A stretch of DNA of 64,000 nucleotides from Desulfocucumis sp964643075 (GCA_964643075.1 CAZXQO010000003.1:108571-172570), one strand, 5' to 3'. Counted from the first letter of the stretch, positions 1 to 9,002 are shown. Numbers and translations are program-made. The notes: generated from the letters alone by a model not told the origin.

Positions 1-100
1 AATGAGGGAAAGAATACAGATACTCAACGGCGAATTCGCTATAACCTCCGCCCCGGATAGTGGTACCAGCATCCATATCTCTGTTCCCTTGGAAGAATGA
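1..100 (+). CDS. C-terminal end of DegS-like sensor histidine kinase (partial)
   Basis: The window opens inside a gene whose last 32 codons contain RERIQILNG and end in SVPLEE. This matches the end of the DegS-like kinase at 10662-11816, which has RERIQLLNG and SMPLEE in the same places. The segment is the tail of the HATPase_c ATP-binding domain. It lies 19 bases before a DegU-like regulator, the arrangement also seen at 11.8 kb, so it is very probably the partner kinase. Start and sensor domains lie outside the window. Confidence 0.85.
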   Translation, partial: MRERIQILNGEFAITSAPDSGTSIHISVPLEE

Positions 101-119
101 TGTTTGGTGAGGTGAAAAA

Positions 120-779
120 ATGAGCGTTATTTCGGTAATCATCGTGGACGATCACGCATTGGTTCGGGAGGGCATCAGGAAGGTATTGTCCCTTGAGCCG
201 GACATAAAAATAATCGGTGAAGCCGCCAACGGAGAAGAGGCCATTGCGCAGGCACTGTCTAAAAACCCGGACATTATCCTGATGGATATTAATATGCCGG
301 GCATCAGCGGCGTTGAAGCCTGCCAAACAATCAAACTAAAAATCGCGGACACCGGTATCATAGGCCTGACAATTCACGACCAGGAGGAATACCTGATTGA
401 ATTTATCCGGGCTGGAGCATCCGCGTATATTCTGAAAGATGTCAGCCCGGATCAACTGGTTCGTACTATAAGAGATGTAGCCAGAGGCGAATCCTTTATC
501 CCCCCCAAGCTCATTACTAAAATATTCAAAGAGCTTAACAGGCTGGCCGACAGTCCACTGGGTGCCCAGCGTAAGGACGGCGAACTGCTCACCCCCCGTG
601 AGGTTGAAGTCCTAAAACTTCTGGCCAGGGGCGAAACGAATAAAACCATAGCCAGGGCACTGTACATCAGTGAGAAAACAGTGAAAAACCACCTGTACCG
701 GATCTTTCAAAAGATAGAAGTGGAGGATCGCACCCAGGCCGCACTATATGCCTTAAGAAACAAACTGGTCAATATATAG
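120..779 (+). CDS. NarL/DegU-family response regulator
   Basis: A 219-residue two-domain regulator. Residues 1-120 are a receiver with the acidic pair DD at 10-11, phospho-acceptor Asp56 in LMDINMPG and the Lys of ILKDVSP. Residues about 150-215 are a LuxR-type helix-turn-helix with LTPREVEVLKLLARG and ISEKTVKNHLYRIF. The ATG has GGTGAGG just upstream. It is a close paralogue of the regulator at 11821-12483 and follows the end of a DegS-like kinase. It probably controls the adjacent Tad pilus locus, but this is inferred from position only. A DegU-like rather than NarL-like role is favoured by the cytoplasmic DegS-type partner. Confidence 0.93.
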   Translation: MSVISVIIVDDHALVREGIRKVLSLEPDIKIIGEAANGEEAIAQALSKNPDIILMDINMPGISGVEACQTIKLKIADTGIIGLTIHDQEEYLIEFIRAGASAYILKDVSPDQLVRTIRDVARGESFIPPKLITKIFKELNRLADSPLGAQRKDGELLTPREVEVLKLLARGETNKTIARALYISEKTVKNHLYRIFQKIEVEDRTQAALYALRNKLVNI

Positions 780-909
780 TATCAAGCCAGTCATTTTGAT
801 AGTACATGTAGCTTGTCAGGCATTTTTTTATATATTTTAACAAAGAAACATATGGATATTTTTGCTAGTTCATGACCATGCAATTAACTAAGACTATAGA
901 CCTTTTTAT

Positions 910-956
910 AATGCAGTAAAGCTGACCTCCACAGGAAGCTTTGCTGCATTTTCTTT
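910..956 (+). terminator. Rho-independent terminator after the response regulator
   Basis: An inverted repeat AATGCAG...CTGCATT with an inner AAAGCT/AGCTTT stem is followed by TTTTCTTT. It separates the two-component genes from the pilus operon. The rest of 780-1121 is AT-rich; I see no gene in it, and it presumably holds the flp promoter. Confidence 0.7.
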
Positions 957-1121
957 AACCGGGCAAATTAAATTCCCCCTTTCCATATTAACACTACTCC
1001 GGGACGCCGGACACCCCATATCTTTGTGCCACATAGACAGTATGATTTGAGTCCGTTTACTGATGTGCACTCTGTCTACAAATGCTATTATAGTTTAAAA
1101 TTAACAAGGGGGGTCAAAGCA

Positions 1122-1295
1122 ATGACCGGTCTATTAACAAGATTATGGACAGAAGAAAGCGGCCAGGGCATGGCTGAATACGGACTGATCCTGGCACTGG
1201 TGGCAGTAGTGGCAATTGGAGCATTTCTGGCACTGGGGGGAGATATAAGCACCAAAATTCAGGGAGTAGCCACTGAAATTAGTACACCGAGATAA
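1122..1295 (+). CDS. flp: Flp-family type IVb prepilin
   Basis: A 57-residue prepilin, the major subunit of the Flp pilus. It has a short leader ending at Gly14, then the QGMAEY signature with Glu at +5 and Tyr at +6 of the mature protein, as in Flp pilins (G/XXXXEY). A hydrophobic helix of about 20 residues follows. The ATG at 1122 is preceded by AAGGGGGG; an upstream in-frame extension to 1026 lacks this signal. It is first in the Tad operon and is followed by its own hairpin, usual for a highly expressed pilin. TadV downstream should cleave it. Confidence 0.93.
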   Translation: MTGLLTRLWTEESGQGMAEYGLILALVAVVAIGAFLALGGDISTKIQGVATEISTPR

Positions 1296-1339
1296 AACAT
1301 AATAAATTTAGTTAGTAACTGCACCAAAACCTACCAATT

Positions 1340-1372
1340 ATACCCTACTTAAAGCATTTAAGTAGGGTATCT
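1340..1372 (+). terminator. Hairpin after flp, probable partial terminator
   Basis: A 14-bp stem, ATACCCTACTTAAA with TTTAAGTAGGGTAT, around a 3-base loop. Only a weak T-tract follows. It probably reduces read-through into the assembly genes or stabilises the flp mRNA 3' end, so that pilin is made in excess of the machinery. Confidence 0.6.
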
Positions 1373-1421
1373 CATTAAATTTTAACGTCGATTGAATTTA
1401 TCACACCGGAAGGAACACTAT

Positions 1422-1958
1422 ATGGAAGCATTATTAGGTCAGAAATTAGTACTGTCAGACTATCTGTTAATATTTTTAATATCTGTTTGTGTATACACGG
1501 ACATAAGCAAAAACCGTATATACAATATAGTACTGCTTCCCTTTGTATTTGCAGCCTTGCTTACCAGCCTTTACATCGGCGGAGTTTCCCAGTTGCTTTG
1601 GAACGTTAAGGGTTTACTCCTGGGTCTGGCCTTGCTTTTTATACCCTTTGCCCTGGGCGGCATGGGAGCCGGCGACGTAAAACTGCTGGGCGCGGTGGGG
1701 GCGTTAAAAGGACCGGTTTTTGTACTTAGCGTTTTTCTTACCGGGGCCGTGGCCGGCGGGCTGCTCTCCCTCTTGATTATGATCAGAACAGGAAGACTGA
1801 AAGTAGCAATATTGCAACCCCTAACCAGATTTCGCCCCGCCAATTTGGCCAGCAGCGAACTGTACTCCCGGGAAACTTTAGCCTTGACCATTCCTTACGC
1901 CCTGGCCATAGGCAGCGGGGTAATACTTACCTATTTAGATATATTACACATTTCATGA
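1422..1958 (+). CDS. tadV: Prepilin peptidase, TadV/CpaA type
   Basis: A 178-residue integral membrane aspartic protease of the A24 family. The two catalytic aspartates are in VYTDISKNRIYN (first loop) and GMGAGDVKLLGAVG (GxGD motif). Several hydrophobic segments span the protein. It lacks the long N-terminal methylase domain of PilD and so is the short TadV/CpaA form. The chosen ATG at 1422 follows GGAAGGA; an upstream in-frame start at 1392 is less likely. It should process Flp and the TadE/TadG pseudopilins. The stop overlaps the ribosome-binding site of tadE. Confidence 0.9.
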   Translation: MEALLGQKLVLSDYLLIFLISVCVYTDISKNRIYNIVLLPFVFAALLTSLYIGGVSQLLWNVKGLLLGLALLFIPFALGGMGAGDVKLLGAVGALKGPVFVLSVFLTGAVAGGLLSLLIMIRTGRLKVAILQPLTRFRPANLASSELYSRETLALTIPYALAIGSGVILTYLDILHIS

Positions 1959-1969
1959 GGTGACACCCC

Positions 1970-2365
1970 ATGTTTGCCAAATTATTAAGCAACGACCGGG
2001 GCCAGGCCATGGCAGAAATGGCCATAGTACTGCCCATACTGCTTCTCCTGCTGATGGGGATGGTGGATCTGGGAAGAATTTTTCATTCCTACATGGTAAT
2101 CACCAACGCCTCCCGGGAAGGCGCCAGAAAGGCGGTGCTGGGCTGTACAGACGTTATAATCCGGGAAAGGGTGGCGGATACCACTACCCAGTTGGACAAC
2201 ACCGTACTGGACACCAGCATCTCCCCGGACCAGTCACTGAGAAAATCCGGTGACTTGGTCACGGTTCAGGTTAATTACCAGGTGACTCTTTTAGCGCCTC
2301 TGATCAACACCATGTTGCCCAACCCTATTACCATACAGACCGCTACCACCATGAGAATGGAATGA
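1970..2365 (+). CDS. tadE: TadE-like pseudopilin
   Basis: A 131-residue membrane-anchored pseudopilin. The N terminus reads DRGQAMAEMAIVLPILLLLL: the cleavage-type Gly11 is followed by Glu at +5, then a transmembrane helix, then VDLGRIFHSYMVITNASREGAR, the typical TadE juxtamembrane stretch. GAGGTGA lies 7 bases before the ATG. It overlaps the next gene by 4 bases, so the two are probably translationally coupled. It is expected to act with the TadG-like protein in Flp pilus assembly. Confidence 0.88.
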   Translation: MFAKLLSNDRGQAMAEMAIVLPILLLLLMGMVDLGRIFHSYMVITNASREGARKAVLGCTDVIIRERVADTTTQLDNTVLDTSISPDQSLRKSGDLVTVQVNYQVTLLAPLINTMLPNPITIQTATTMRME

Positions 2366-3312
2366 ACATGGGGGCTTTTAAAATGTTGAAAAAAATTTTC
2401 AACAAACTCTGGCTTGATGAAAGGGGTACCGCCATTGCCCTGGTGGCCATTAGCATGACGGTATTGCTAGGATTCGCGGCCATGGTGGTGGACATTGGCC
2501 GCCTCGCAGCGGCCAGGCAATCCCTGGTAAACGCCGTAGACGCGGCGGCTATGGCCGGGGCCAGGGAATTCGCCGTTAACCCCGAAACTGATCCCTCTGC
2601 CAGGGAGTCTGCCGCCAGACAGCAGGCCCTGGCATGCGCGCAGAGCAACGGCATCGCAGAATCGGATCTTACCGTGGACATTGTGAACAACAAGGTTTCA
2701 GTAGATGCCACGAGAAACGTAGCCTATATGTTCGCCCCGGTCCTGGGACTGGAGTCGGGCCAGGTTTCTGCCCACGCCGCTGCCTCTGTGGGAACCCTGA
2801 CATCATATACAGGTGTAGCCCCCCTTTGCATCAGGGAACAGCCCTTTGTATACGGCACCCTGTACACCATCAAATTCGGCTCGCCGGACTCCCCGGGCAA
2901 CTTCGGGGCCCTGGCTCTGGGAGGAAGCGGGTCAAGAACCTATAGAGACAATCTGATCAATGGGTTTCAGGAACCGGTGCACCAGAGCGAGGTGCTGGAT
3001 ACCGAACCCGGTAACATGAGCGGCCCCACGGACGGCATTGATGAAAGGTTGAACCGCTGCACCGATGGCTGCACCTATGACAATTTCAAGCCCGGCTGCC
3101 CCAGAATTTTAATCATACCCCTGCACCGGGAGGACAGCCTGCAGGGCAGGGACACCATAACGGTAACGGGATTTGCTGCGTTTTTCATTGACCGGTCATC
3201 ACAATGCGCCGGCGATGAAATAAAGGGATATTTTGTACGCATGGCCGGTGAGGGCGATATCGATGTAAATACCCCGCCCACCACACTTTACGGAGTGAAG
3301 CTGATCGAGTAA
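2362..3312 (+). CDS. tadG: TadG-like Flp pilus assembly protein
   Basis: A 316-residue protein with an N-terminal TadG-like segment: DERGTAIALVAISMTVLLGF, then MVVDIGRLAAARQSLVNAVDAAAMAGA. This gives one transmembrane helix near residues 24-46 and the usual alanine-rich stalk. The C-terminal 180 residues are extracellular, with six cysteines (CIREQ, CTDGC, PGCPR, SQCAG) that may form disulfides. I see no von Willebrand A metal site, so it is shorter than proteobacterial TadG. Starts at 2368 and 2383 are alternatives; the first ATG is kept because it overlaps the tadE stop. Confidence 0.8.
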   Translation: MNMGAFKMLKKIFNKLWLDERGTAIALVAISMTVLLGFAAMVVDIGRLAAARQSLVNAVDAAAMAGAREFAVNPETDPSARESAARQQALACAQSNGIAESDLTVDIVNNKVSVDATRNVAYMFAPVLGLESGQVSAHAAASVGTLTSYTGVAPLCIREQPFVYGTLYTIKFGSPDSPGNFGALALGGSGSRTYRDNLINGFQEPVHQSEVLDTEPGNMSGPTDGIDERLNRCTDGCTYDNFKPGCPRILIIPLHREDSLQGRDTITVTGFAAFFIDRSSQCAGDEIKGYFVRMAGEGDIDVNTPPTTLYGVKLIE

Positions 3313-3331
3313 TACCACGGGAGATGAAGAC

Positions 3332-4042
3332 ATGAAAAACAGGATTAACATCATACTGATTCTGGCCATTATTTTCGGTGCTATGGCTGCCTGGGGCACC
3401 TACCAGTACCTGGAACATATCAAAAAAACTTACAAGGCTTCAGGTAAATTCATCACAGTGGCAGTGGCCAGGGAAAAGATTCCGGCCAGGACCGGCATTA
3501 CCGAACAACTGGTGGAATTTAAAGAGATGCCCTCCAATTACGTTAATGCAGATGCCATTACCGAAAAAAATGATGTTATTAACCATCTTAGCAAAGGAGA
3601 TATCTATCCCGGCGAACAGATACTGAAAAATAAAATTATAGCCCCGGACGACCCCTCTGGAGGTGTGGCCATGATGATCGAGCCGGGCAGGCGGGCAGCC
3701 ACCATAGAGGTTGACCCGGTGGCCGGTGTGGCCGGGATTTTGAAGCCAGGTGACCGGATCGATGCGGTGGTGGTGATGGATGTGCCGGGTCAGACTAAAA
3801 CCACTGTGGCCTCCACCTTTATTCAGAACATCAGGGTGCTGGCCGTAACGGGCACCGCAGGTACCGGCAAGGATACCGGCCAGCCCATCAGCCAGTTAAT
3901 CACCATGTCCCTTAATCCCATGGAAGCTCAGCAGCTTGCTCTGGCCTCGGCCAGAGGTAATTTACGCCTTTTACTCAGGATGCCGGGAGATCAGAATATC
4001 ACACCTATATCTTCTTCTCAAATCAATAATCTAGTCAGATGA
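3332..4042 (+). CDS. cpaB: Flp pilus assembly protein CpaB/RcpC
   Basis: A 236-residue protein with one N-terminal transmembrane helix (about 5-25), a SAF-type domain (AVAREKIPARTGITEQLVE to KGDIYPGEQILKNKI, about 42-100) and the RcpC/CpaB C-terminal region (EPGRRAATIEVDPVAGVAGILKPGDRIDAVV). In diderms CpaB supports the secretin. No secretin is encoded here, as expected for a monoderm, so it probably acts in the wall or at the membrane platform. GGGAGATGAAG precedes the ATG. Confidence 0.88.
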   Translation: MKNRINIILILAIIFGAMAAWGTYQYLEHIKKTYKASGKFITVAVAREKIPARTGITEQLVEFKEMPSNYVNADAITEKNDVINHLSKGDIYPGEQILKNKIIAPDDPSGGVAMMIEPGRRAATIEVDPVAGVAGILKPGDRIDAVVVMDVPGQTKTTVASTFIQNIRVLAVTGTAGTGKDTGQPISQLITMSLNPMEAQQLALASARGNLRLLLRMPGDQNITPISSSQINNLVR

Positions 4043-4058
4043 CCGGGAGGATTATACA

Positions 4059-5306
4059 ATGAATCACATTACAGTATTGATAGCGGATGACATCCCTGCC
4101 ACCCGGGAGGACATTAAGAGGCTGCTCTATTTTGAAGAAGATATTAAAGTCATTGGCGAGGCTGAAGACGGTGACGAGGCCATGCAGCTCACCGAAAGCC
4201 TGAAGCCTGATGTGGTGCTGATGGATGTAAACATGCCACGCCTGGACGGCATCAGGGCCTCGGAAATGATTACCATGAAAAACCCCGAGGCAGCCATTGT
4301 AATAGTCTCCATCCAGGGAGAAAAGGAATACCTGCGCAAGGCCATGGCAGCCGGGGCCAGGGACTACCTGGTAAAGCCCTTCAGCAGCGGTGAACTGGCC
4401 GGAACCATCCGTAAAGTTAACGAAACGAACAAGAAAAGGCGACTGCACCTGGTGGATAAAGGCTCCCCTGCCCCTTACAGAGCGCGCCGGGAGCCGGGGA
4501 AAATGATTACTCTCTTTTCCTCCAAGGGCGGGGTGGGAAAAACTACCACCGCCTGCAACCTGGCCATTAGCTTGATCCAGGAAACTAAAAAGAAAGTTGC
4601 TCTGGTTGACCTTAACCTGCAGGGGGGCGACGTGGCAGTGATGCTTAACATTACCTCCCGGGGCGGCCTGGCGGAACTGGTACAAGAAAATGATTACGCA
4701 GACCCTTCCCTGCTGGAGAGCTATCTATCCCCACACTTTTCCGGTGTTAGGGTTTTACTGGCCCCTGCCTCACCAGAGCTGGCGGAAACCGTGCCGGCTG
4801 AAAAGGTGGAAGAGATTTTGAAAACTCTGAAAGGCAGCTATGACTTTGTGGTGGTGGACACCGCCGTCACCCTAAATGACGTTACCCTGGTCTGCCTGGA
4901 GCTTTCCGATCATATACTGACAGTCCTCACCCAGGACCTGCCAGCACTGAAACATGCGCGCAACAACCTGGAGATACTGGAAAAGCTAAACCTGACCTAT
5001 AAAACCAGACTGCTTTTAAACCGTGAAAAAACCGACGCCCTGAAACTTCAGGAAGTAGAAAAAAATATAGGCATTAATATTACCACCAGCCTGCCGGAAG
5101 ATGATAAAACAGTGGGAGCATCCGTTAACAAGGGGCAACCCTTTGTGCTGACACAGCCGGGGGCGCCCATAACCAGAGCACTGCTGAGCCTGGGCGCAAC
5201 ACTGGCTCAAACCGAATCCTCAGTGTCATCAGCTGCGGCCCCCCCGGCGGAGGATGGATTAAAACCGGCCCGCAAATCGCTAATAGGCAAGCTTTTTAGC
5301 TTTTAG
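4059..5306 (+). CDS. cpaE: CpaE/TadZ-like protein: receiver domain fused to MinD/ParA ATPase
   Basis: A 415-residue fusion. Residues 1-125 form a receiver that keeps DD10-11, Asp56 (LMDVNMPR) and the Lys of YLVKPFSSG. Residues about 148-390 are a MinD-type ATPase with deviant Walker A SSKGGVGKTTTACNLA and Walker B-like FVVVDTAVTLND. TadZ/CpaE positions the Tad machinery at a cell site. In many family members the receiver is degenerate; here the phosphorylation residues appear intact, so phosphorylation control is possible. The partner kinase is unknown. It sits directly before a repeat-filled gap and cpaF. Confidence 0.9.
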   Translation: MNHITVLIADDIPATREDIKRLLYFEEDIKVIGEAEDGDEAMQLTESLKPDVVLMDVNMPRLDGIRASEMITMKNPEAAIVIVSIQGEKEYLRKAMAAGARDYLVKPFSSGELAGTIRKVNETNKKRRLHLVDKGSPAPYRARREPGKMITLFSSKGGVGKTTTACNLAISLIQETKKKVALVDLNLQGGDVAVMLNITSRGGLAELVQENDYADPSLLESYLSPHFSGVRVLLAPASPELAETVPAEKVEEILKTLKGSYDFVVVDTAVTLNDVTLVCLELSDHILTVLTQDLPALKHARNNLEILEKLNLTYKTRLLLNREKTDALKLQEVEKNIGINITTSLPEDDKTVGASVNKGQPFVLTQPGAPITRALLSLGATLAQTESSVSSAAAPPAEDGLKPARKSLIGKLFSF

Positions 5307-5330
5307 CACTACAGCAAAATTTAAAGGTTA

Positions 5331-5560
5331 GAGGAGCCATGGGGGCGGTTATAAGGTACGGGGACACACCTCTTTCAGAGGAATGTCCCCATGCCCCCGA
5401 AGCGCAGCGAAAGGCCGAAGGGAATGATGGTGCCGCCTGATACGCAATCCGGGCAGGCACAGGGGCCTGCCCCTACTGGTGACAATATGGGTTGATGGTA
5501 TGTAGGGGCAACCCCCTGTGGTTGCCCGATGCGCGGCATGGGGGCCTGACTACTGAAATA
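5331..5560 (+). repeat. Dispersed GC-rich palindromic repeats between cpaE and cpaF
   Basis: Positions 5333-5390 are a 58-bp element that recurs inverted at 10471-10528 with one visible mismatch. Its core is a palindrome, GGGGACA...TGTCCCC, around CCTCTTTCAGAGG. Next come the GAAGCGCAGCGAAAGGCCGA element (5400), also seen near 6992, and two further self-complementary pieces, GGGCAGGC/GCCTGCCC (5450-5476) and GGGGCAACC/GGTTGCCC (5505-5528). These are REP-like elements. No gene is seen here. Confidence 0.8.
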
Positions 5561-5572
5561 AGAGGGGATATC

Positions 5573-6949
5573 ATGTCACTGCTCAAAAGATTGGAAAAAC
5601 GCATTCAGCCCGGCCCACCGGAGATGGCTGCAGCCGGAAGCCAACCGGCCCGGCAGCAGCTCACTCCCCCGCCCCGCAAACGGGACCCTTATCAAAACCT
5701 GAAAAACGATTTGCATAAAAAAGTTATTTCGGAACTGTCCTTTATTAATACCGATCAGGAGGACAGGGAGAAAACGTCCCGCAGCATAGCGGAACTGGTG
5801 GCCGGCCTGTTGGACCGGGAGGAAAAAAACCTGCCCAGGCACGAGAGGCAGAGAATAACCACCGAAATAGTCAACGAGGCTATCGGTTTCGGTCCCATCA
5901 CCCCGCTGTTAAACGACCCGGAAATCAGCGAAATAATGGTTAACAAACCTGATCAGATATATGTAGAGCGAGGGGGTAAATTGGAGCTTACCGACATATG
6001 CTTCAGGGACAATGCCCATGTGATCCATATAATAGAAAAAATAGTAGCCCCCATAGGCAGACGGATAGATGAGAGCATGCCCATGGTGGACGCCCGGCTA
6101 CCCGACGGCTCCCGGGTTAACGCCATTATCCCGCCCCTATCCCTGAAGGGTCCCAGCATTACCATTAGAAAATTCTTTAAAGATCCCCTATCCATTGATG
6201 ACATGGTACGACTGGGCAGCCTGACCCCTCCCATGGCCAGCTTTATTGAGGCCTGTGTGCAGGCAAGGCTGAACATAGTGGTATCCGGCGGCACCGGCAG
6301 CGGCAAAACCACAACTTTAAACGTATTGTCTTCCTTTATCCCACCAGGCGAGCGTATAGTGACCATAGAGGATGCCGCCGAACTCCAGCTCAGGCAGGAG
6401 CATTTAATAACCCTGGAAAGCAGGCCACCTAACATTGAAGGCAAGGGCGCCATAACCATCCGGGATCTGGTCAGGAATACCCTGCGTATGAGGCCTGACC
6501 GCATCATAGTGGGCGAAGTGAGAAGCGGTGAGGCACTGGACATGCTCCAGGCCATGAACACCGGCCATGACGGATCACTGACCACCGGGCACGCCAATAC
6601 ACCCAGGGACATGCTTTCCAGACTGGAAACCATGGTGCTCATGGCCGGCATGGAGCTGCCGGTGCGGGCCATAAGGGATCAGATATCCTCGGCCATAGAC
6701 CTGATTATACAGCAAAGCCGTTTTCGGGACGGCTCAAGAAAAATCACCCACATCACCGAGGTACAGGGCATGGAAGGTGATGTCATAGTTCTGCAAGATT
6801 TATTTACCTTCCGCCCTGGCGGTATGGACCAGGAAGGAAATATAACCGGCAGCTTCGTATCCACCGGTATTCGGCCCAAATTTGTACACCGGCTGGAAGA
6901 AGCGGGTATTCACCTGGATCATGAATTGTTTGTGCCATCGCTGGTATAA
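5573..6949 (+). CDS. cpaF: CpaF/TadA secretion ATPase
   Basis: A 458-residue hexameric ATPase that powers Flp pilus assembly. Features in order: a variable N-terminal region, the family stretch GFGPITPLLNDPEISEIMVN, Walker A GGTGSGKTTTLNVL (about 238-251), the Asp box, Walker B RPDRIIVGEVR, and the His box TGHDGSLTTGHANTPRDML. The start at 5573 has AGAGGGG upstream. A longer reading from 5492 would begin inside the repeat and is rejected. It is followed by tadB and tadC, its usual membrane partners. Confidence 0.95.
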   Translation: MSLLKRLEKRIQPGPPEMAAAGSQPARQQLTPPPRKRDPYQNLKNDLHKKVISELSFINTDQEDREKTSRSIAELVAGLLDREEKNLPRHERQRITTEIVNEAIGFGPITPLLNDPEISEIMVNKPDQIYVERGGKLELTDICFRDNAHVIHIIEKIVAPIGRRIDESMPMVDARLPDGSRVNAIIPPLSLKGPSITIRKFFKDPLSIDDMVRLGSLTPPMASFIEACVQARLNIVVSGGTGSGKTTTLNVLSSFIPPGERIVTIEDAAELQLRQEHLITLESRPPNIEGKGAITIRDLVRNTLRMRPDRIIVGEVRSGEALDMLQAMNTGHDGSLTTGHANTPRDMLSRLETMVLMAGMELPVRAIRDQISSAIDLIIQQSRFRDGSRKITHITEVQGMEGDVIVLQDLFTFRPGGMDQEGNITGSFVSTGIRPKFVHRLEEAGIHLDHELFVPSLV

Positions 6950-6963
6950 ATCCGATCAGCGGA

Positions 6964-7050
6964 GTCATGGGGACGGTTCGAGCGTCCCCGAAGCGCAGCG
7001 AAGGGCCGAAGGGAAGACGATGGAACCGTCCCCGTGGCGTAGCCACAGAC
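6964..7050 (+). repeat. Intergenic palindromic repeat between cpaF and tadB
   Basis: ATGGGGACGGTTCGAGCGTCCCC is a hairpin-forming element. It is followed by GAAGCGCAGCGAAGGGCCGA, shared with 5400 and, inverted, with about 10446-10460. GATGGAACCGTCCCCGTGGC then closes a larger inverted repeat. It matches the family at 5331-5560 and 10338-10528. Confidence 0.7.
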
Positions 7051-7087
7051 TGAACAGTTACAATATTTCTATTTCGAGGTGTTTGCC

Positions 7088-8059
7088 ATGTCTCAGTTCT
7101 ATTACCTGCTTGTCCTGGTGTTTTCTTCCTGCTGCCTGCTGGTGATAGGAATATATCATGCACTTTCAACCGGGGACAGGGTTTTAAAGGAGCGGTTAAA
7201 AAGAATATCAACCCCGGGCAGCCAGGAGGAGACTAGCAACGGCGAAACCACAACCCCGCGAAAATTTTTTAGGTTCTTTTTAGCTGTAGGTTCCAGATTC
7301 AGGCTGTTTAACAGAATTACCGCCATGCTGGATAAAAAACTTGCGGAAGCCGACATACCCCTGAAGGGTGAGGAATTTATGGTCATGGTGATGGCAATTT
7401 CAGCCGGAACCGGGGCATTGACCACACTAATGCTGAGCAACGCCGGCTCAGGCGTTATATTTGCGATAGCCGTAGTTATTATGGCTTACCTTTGGCTGAG
7501 GCGGGCTAAAGCAAAAAGGCTAAACAAATTCAACTCGCAGATAGGTGATACCCTGGTGCTGATTTCCAACGCCCTGCGCTCCGGCTTTTCCTTTTTACAG
7601 GCCATGGATATGGTCCGCAAGGAAATGCCTGCACCTTTGGCCACGGAGTTTGGCCGTACCTTTCAGGAAATGCACCTCGGAACACCCACCGAAGAGGCTA
7701 TGGAGAATCTGGCCCGGAGAGTGGGCAGCGAAGACCTTGATTTGGTGGTTACGGCAGTTCTAATTCAGCGGCAGGTAGGGGGTAATTTAGCAGAAGTGCT
7801 GGACAACATCGCCGGCACTATCCGCGAAAGGATCCGCATAAAAGGTGAAATAAAAACACTTACAGCCCAGGGACGTATTTCCGGCCTGTTGATAGGGACT
7901 CTGCCGCTAATCCTGGCCGCCATCCTGGCAGTGCTGAACCCTACTTATTTGCCGGTGCTTTTCACGCACCCTCTGGGGCTGACGATGCTGGGGGGCGCGG
8001 TGGTAATGGAAGTTATCGGTATCATACTAATCCGAAAGATTATCAATATCCGGGTATGA
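7088..8059 (+). CDS. tadB: TadB, type II/IV secretion system F-domain membrane protein
   Basis: A 323-residue polytopic membrane protein. There is an N-terminal transmembrane segment, two more near the middle, a T2SSF cytoplasmic domain (FNSQIGDTLVLISNALRSGF, about 150-280) with VLIQRQVGGNLAEVLDNIA, and two C-terminal membrane helices. It forms the inner-membrane platform with TadC and is driven by CpaF. GAGGTG lies 6 bases before the ATG; a GTG at 7079 overlaps that signal and is rejected. Confidence 0.92.
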   Translation: MSQFYYLLVLVFSSCCLLVIGIYHALSTGDRVLKERLKRISTPGSQEETSNGETTTPRKFFRFFLAVGSRFRLFNRITAMLDKKLAEADIPLKGEEFMVMVMAISAGTGALTTLMLSNAGSGVIFAIAVVIMAYLWLRRAKAKRLNKFNSQIGDTLVLISNALRSGFSFLQAMDMVRKEMPAPLATEFGRTFQEMHLGTPTEEAMENLARRVGSEDLDLVVTAVLIQRQVGGNLAEVLDNIAGTIRERIRIKGEIKTLTAQGRISGLLIGTLPLILAAILAVLNPTYLPVLFTHPLGLTMLGGAVVMEVIGIILIRKIINIRV

Positions 8060-8074
8060 CAGGAGGTTTGACCA

Positions 8075-8992
8075 TTGCTGTATGTATTGCTCCTGGTTTT
8101 CAGCGGCTCGGCACTGGGTTTTTTAGCGGTGCATAATCTGATCTCAAGGAAAAACGTGGACCTATCGAAGCGGGCCAACGCCATGCTTAGCGGCCCCGCC
8201 CCTGACATCAGGGAACGGGAATTAAGCGAACCTTTAAGCAAGCGCATGCTAAAACCTCTGGTACGCCGGGTAGCCCTGCATACGTCACGCTGGCTGCCCT
8301 CGGAAAAAGAAGCGCTGCTGGCTAAGAAAATAGAAATGGCCGGACGGCCCGGAGGATTTGGCCCCAGGGAATTTACGGCCCTTAAATTTATCGTAACCGT
8401 TTCTTCAATATGTATGATGCTACTGCTGGAAACTTTGTTTACCCTGCCCGGGCAGAAATGGCTGCTGCTTACCGTTCTCACCGGGGTAGCGGGCTGGTAC
8501 CTGCCCGGGTTTTACCTTCGTCAAAAAATACTGGAAAGGAAATCCGAAGTCGAAAAAACACTGCCCGATATTCTCGACCTGCTCACTGTCAGCGTAGAAG
8601 CAGGCATGGGTTTCGATGGAGCCCTGCTGAAAGTGGTGGACAAAGGCAAGGGGATACTGGCCGGGGAATTTTTACAGGTGCTGCACCAGTGCAAGATGGG
8701 TAAACCCCGCCGGGAAGCACTGCGGGACATGGCAGAGAGAATGGGTGTGGACGACCTCAGCACCTTTACCGGATCAGTGATCCAGGCCGAGCAGCTGGGG
8801 CTGGGGCTGGGCAACGTGCTGCGCCTGCAGTCGGAGCAAATGAGGCAAAAAAGACGTCAGAGGGCTGAAGAAAGCGCTATGAAAGCACCGGTGAAAATGA
8901 TGATCCCCATGGTGCTGTTTATATTCCCCACCATTTTCGTAGTGCTGCTGGGGCCGGCGGTAATCAACATACTCAATGCCTTCGCAAAGTGA
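8075..8992 (+). CDS. tadC: TadC, type II/IV secretion system F-domain membrane protein
   Basis: A 305-residue partner of TadB. It has N-terminal and central membrane helices, then the T2SSF domain (EKTLPDILDLLTVSVEAGMGFDGALLKV, with QAEQLGLGLGNVLRLQSEQMR), and two C-terminal hydrophobic segments. It starts at TTG 8075, with AGGAGG 9 bases upstream. It is tightly placed after tadB. Confidence 0.92.
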   Translation: MLYVLLLVFSGSALGFLAVHNLISRKNVDLSKRANAMLSGPAPDIRERELSEPLSKRMLKPLVRRVALHTSRWLPSEKEALLAKKIEMAGRPGGFGPREFTALKFIVTVSSICMMLLLETLFTLPGQKWLLLTVLTGVAGWYLPGFYLRQKILERKSEVEKTLPDILDLLTVSVEAGMGFDGALLKVVDKGKGILAGEFLQVLHQCKMGKPRREALRDMAERMGVDDLSTFTGSVIQAEQLGLGLGNVLRLQSEQMRQKRRQRAEESAMKAPVKMMIPMVLFIFPTIFVVLLGPAVINILNAFAK

Positions 8993-9002
8993 GGGATTGA
9001 CT

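Noticed and set aside
5953..6672. Minus-strand frame of 239 codons inside cpaF
   Set aside because: It is a shadow of a strongly conserved ATPase with low-complexity translated sequence.
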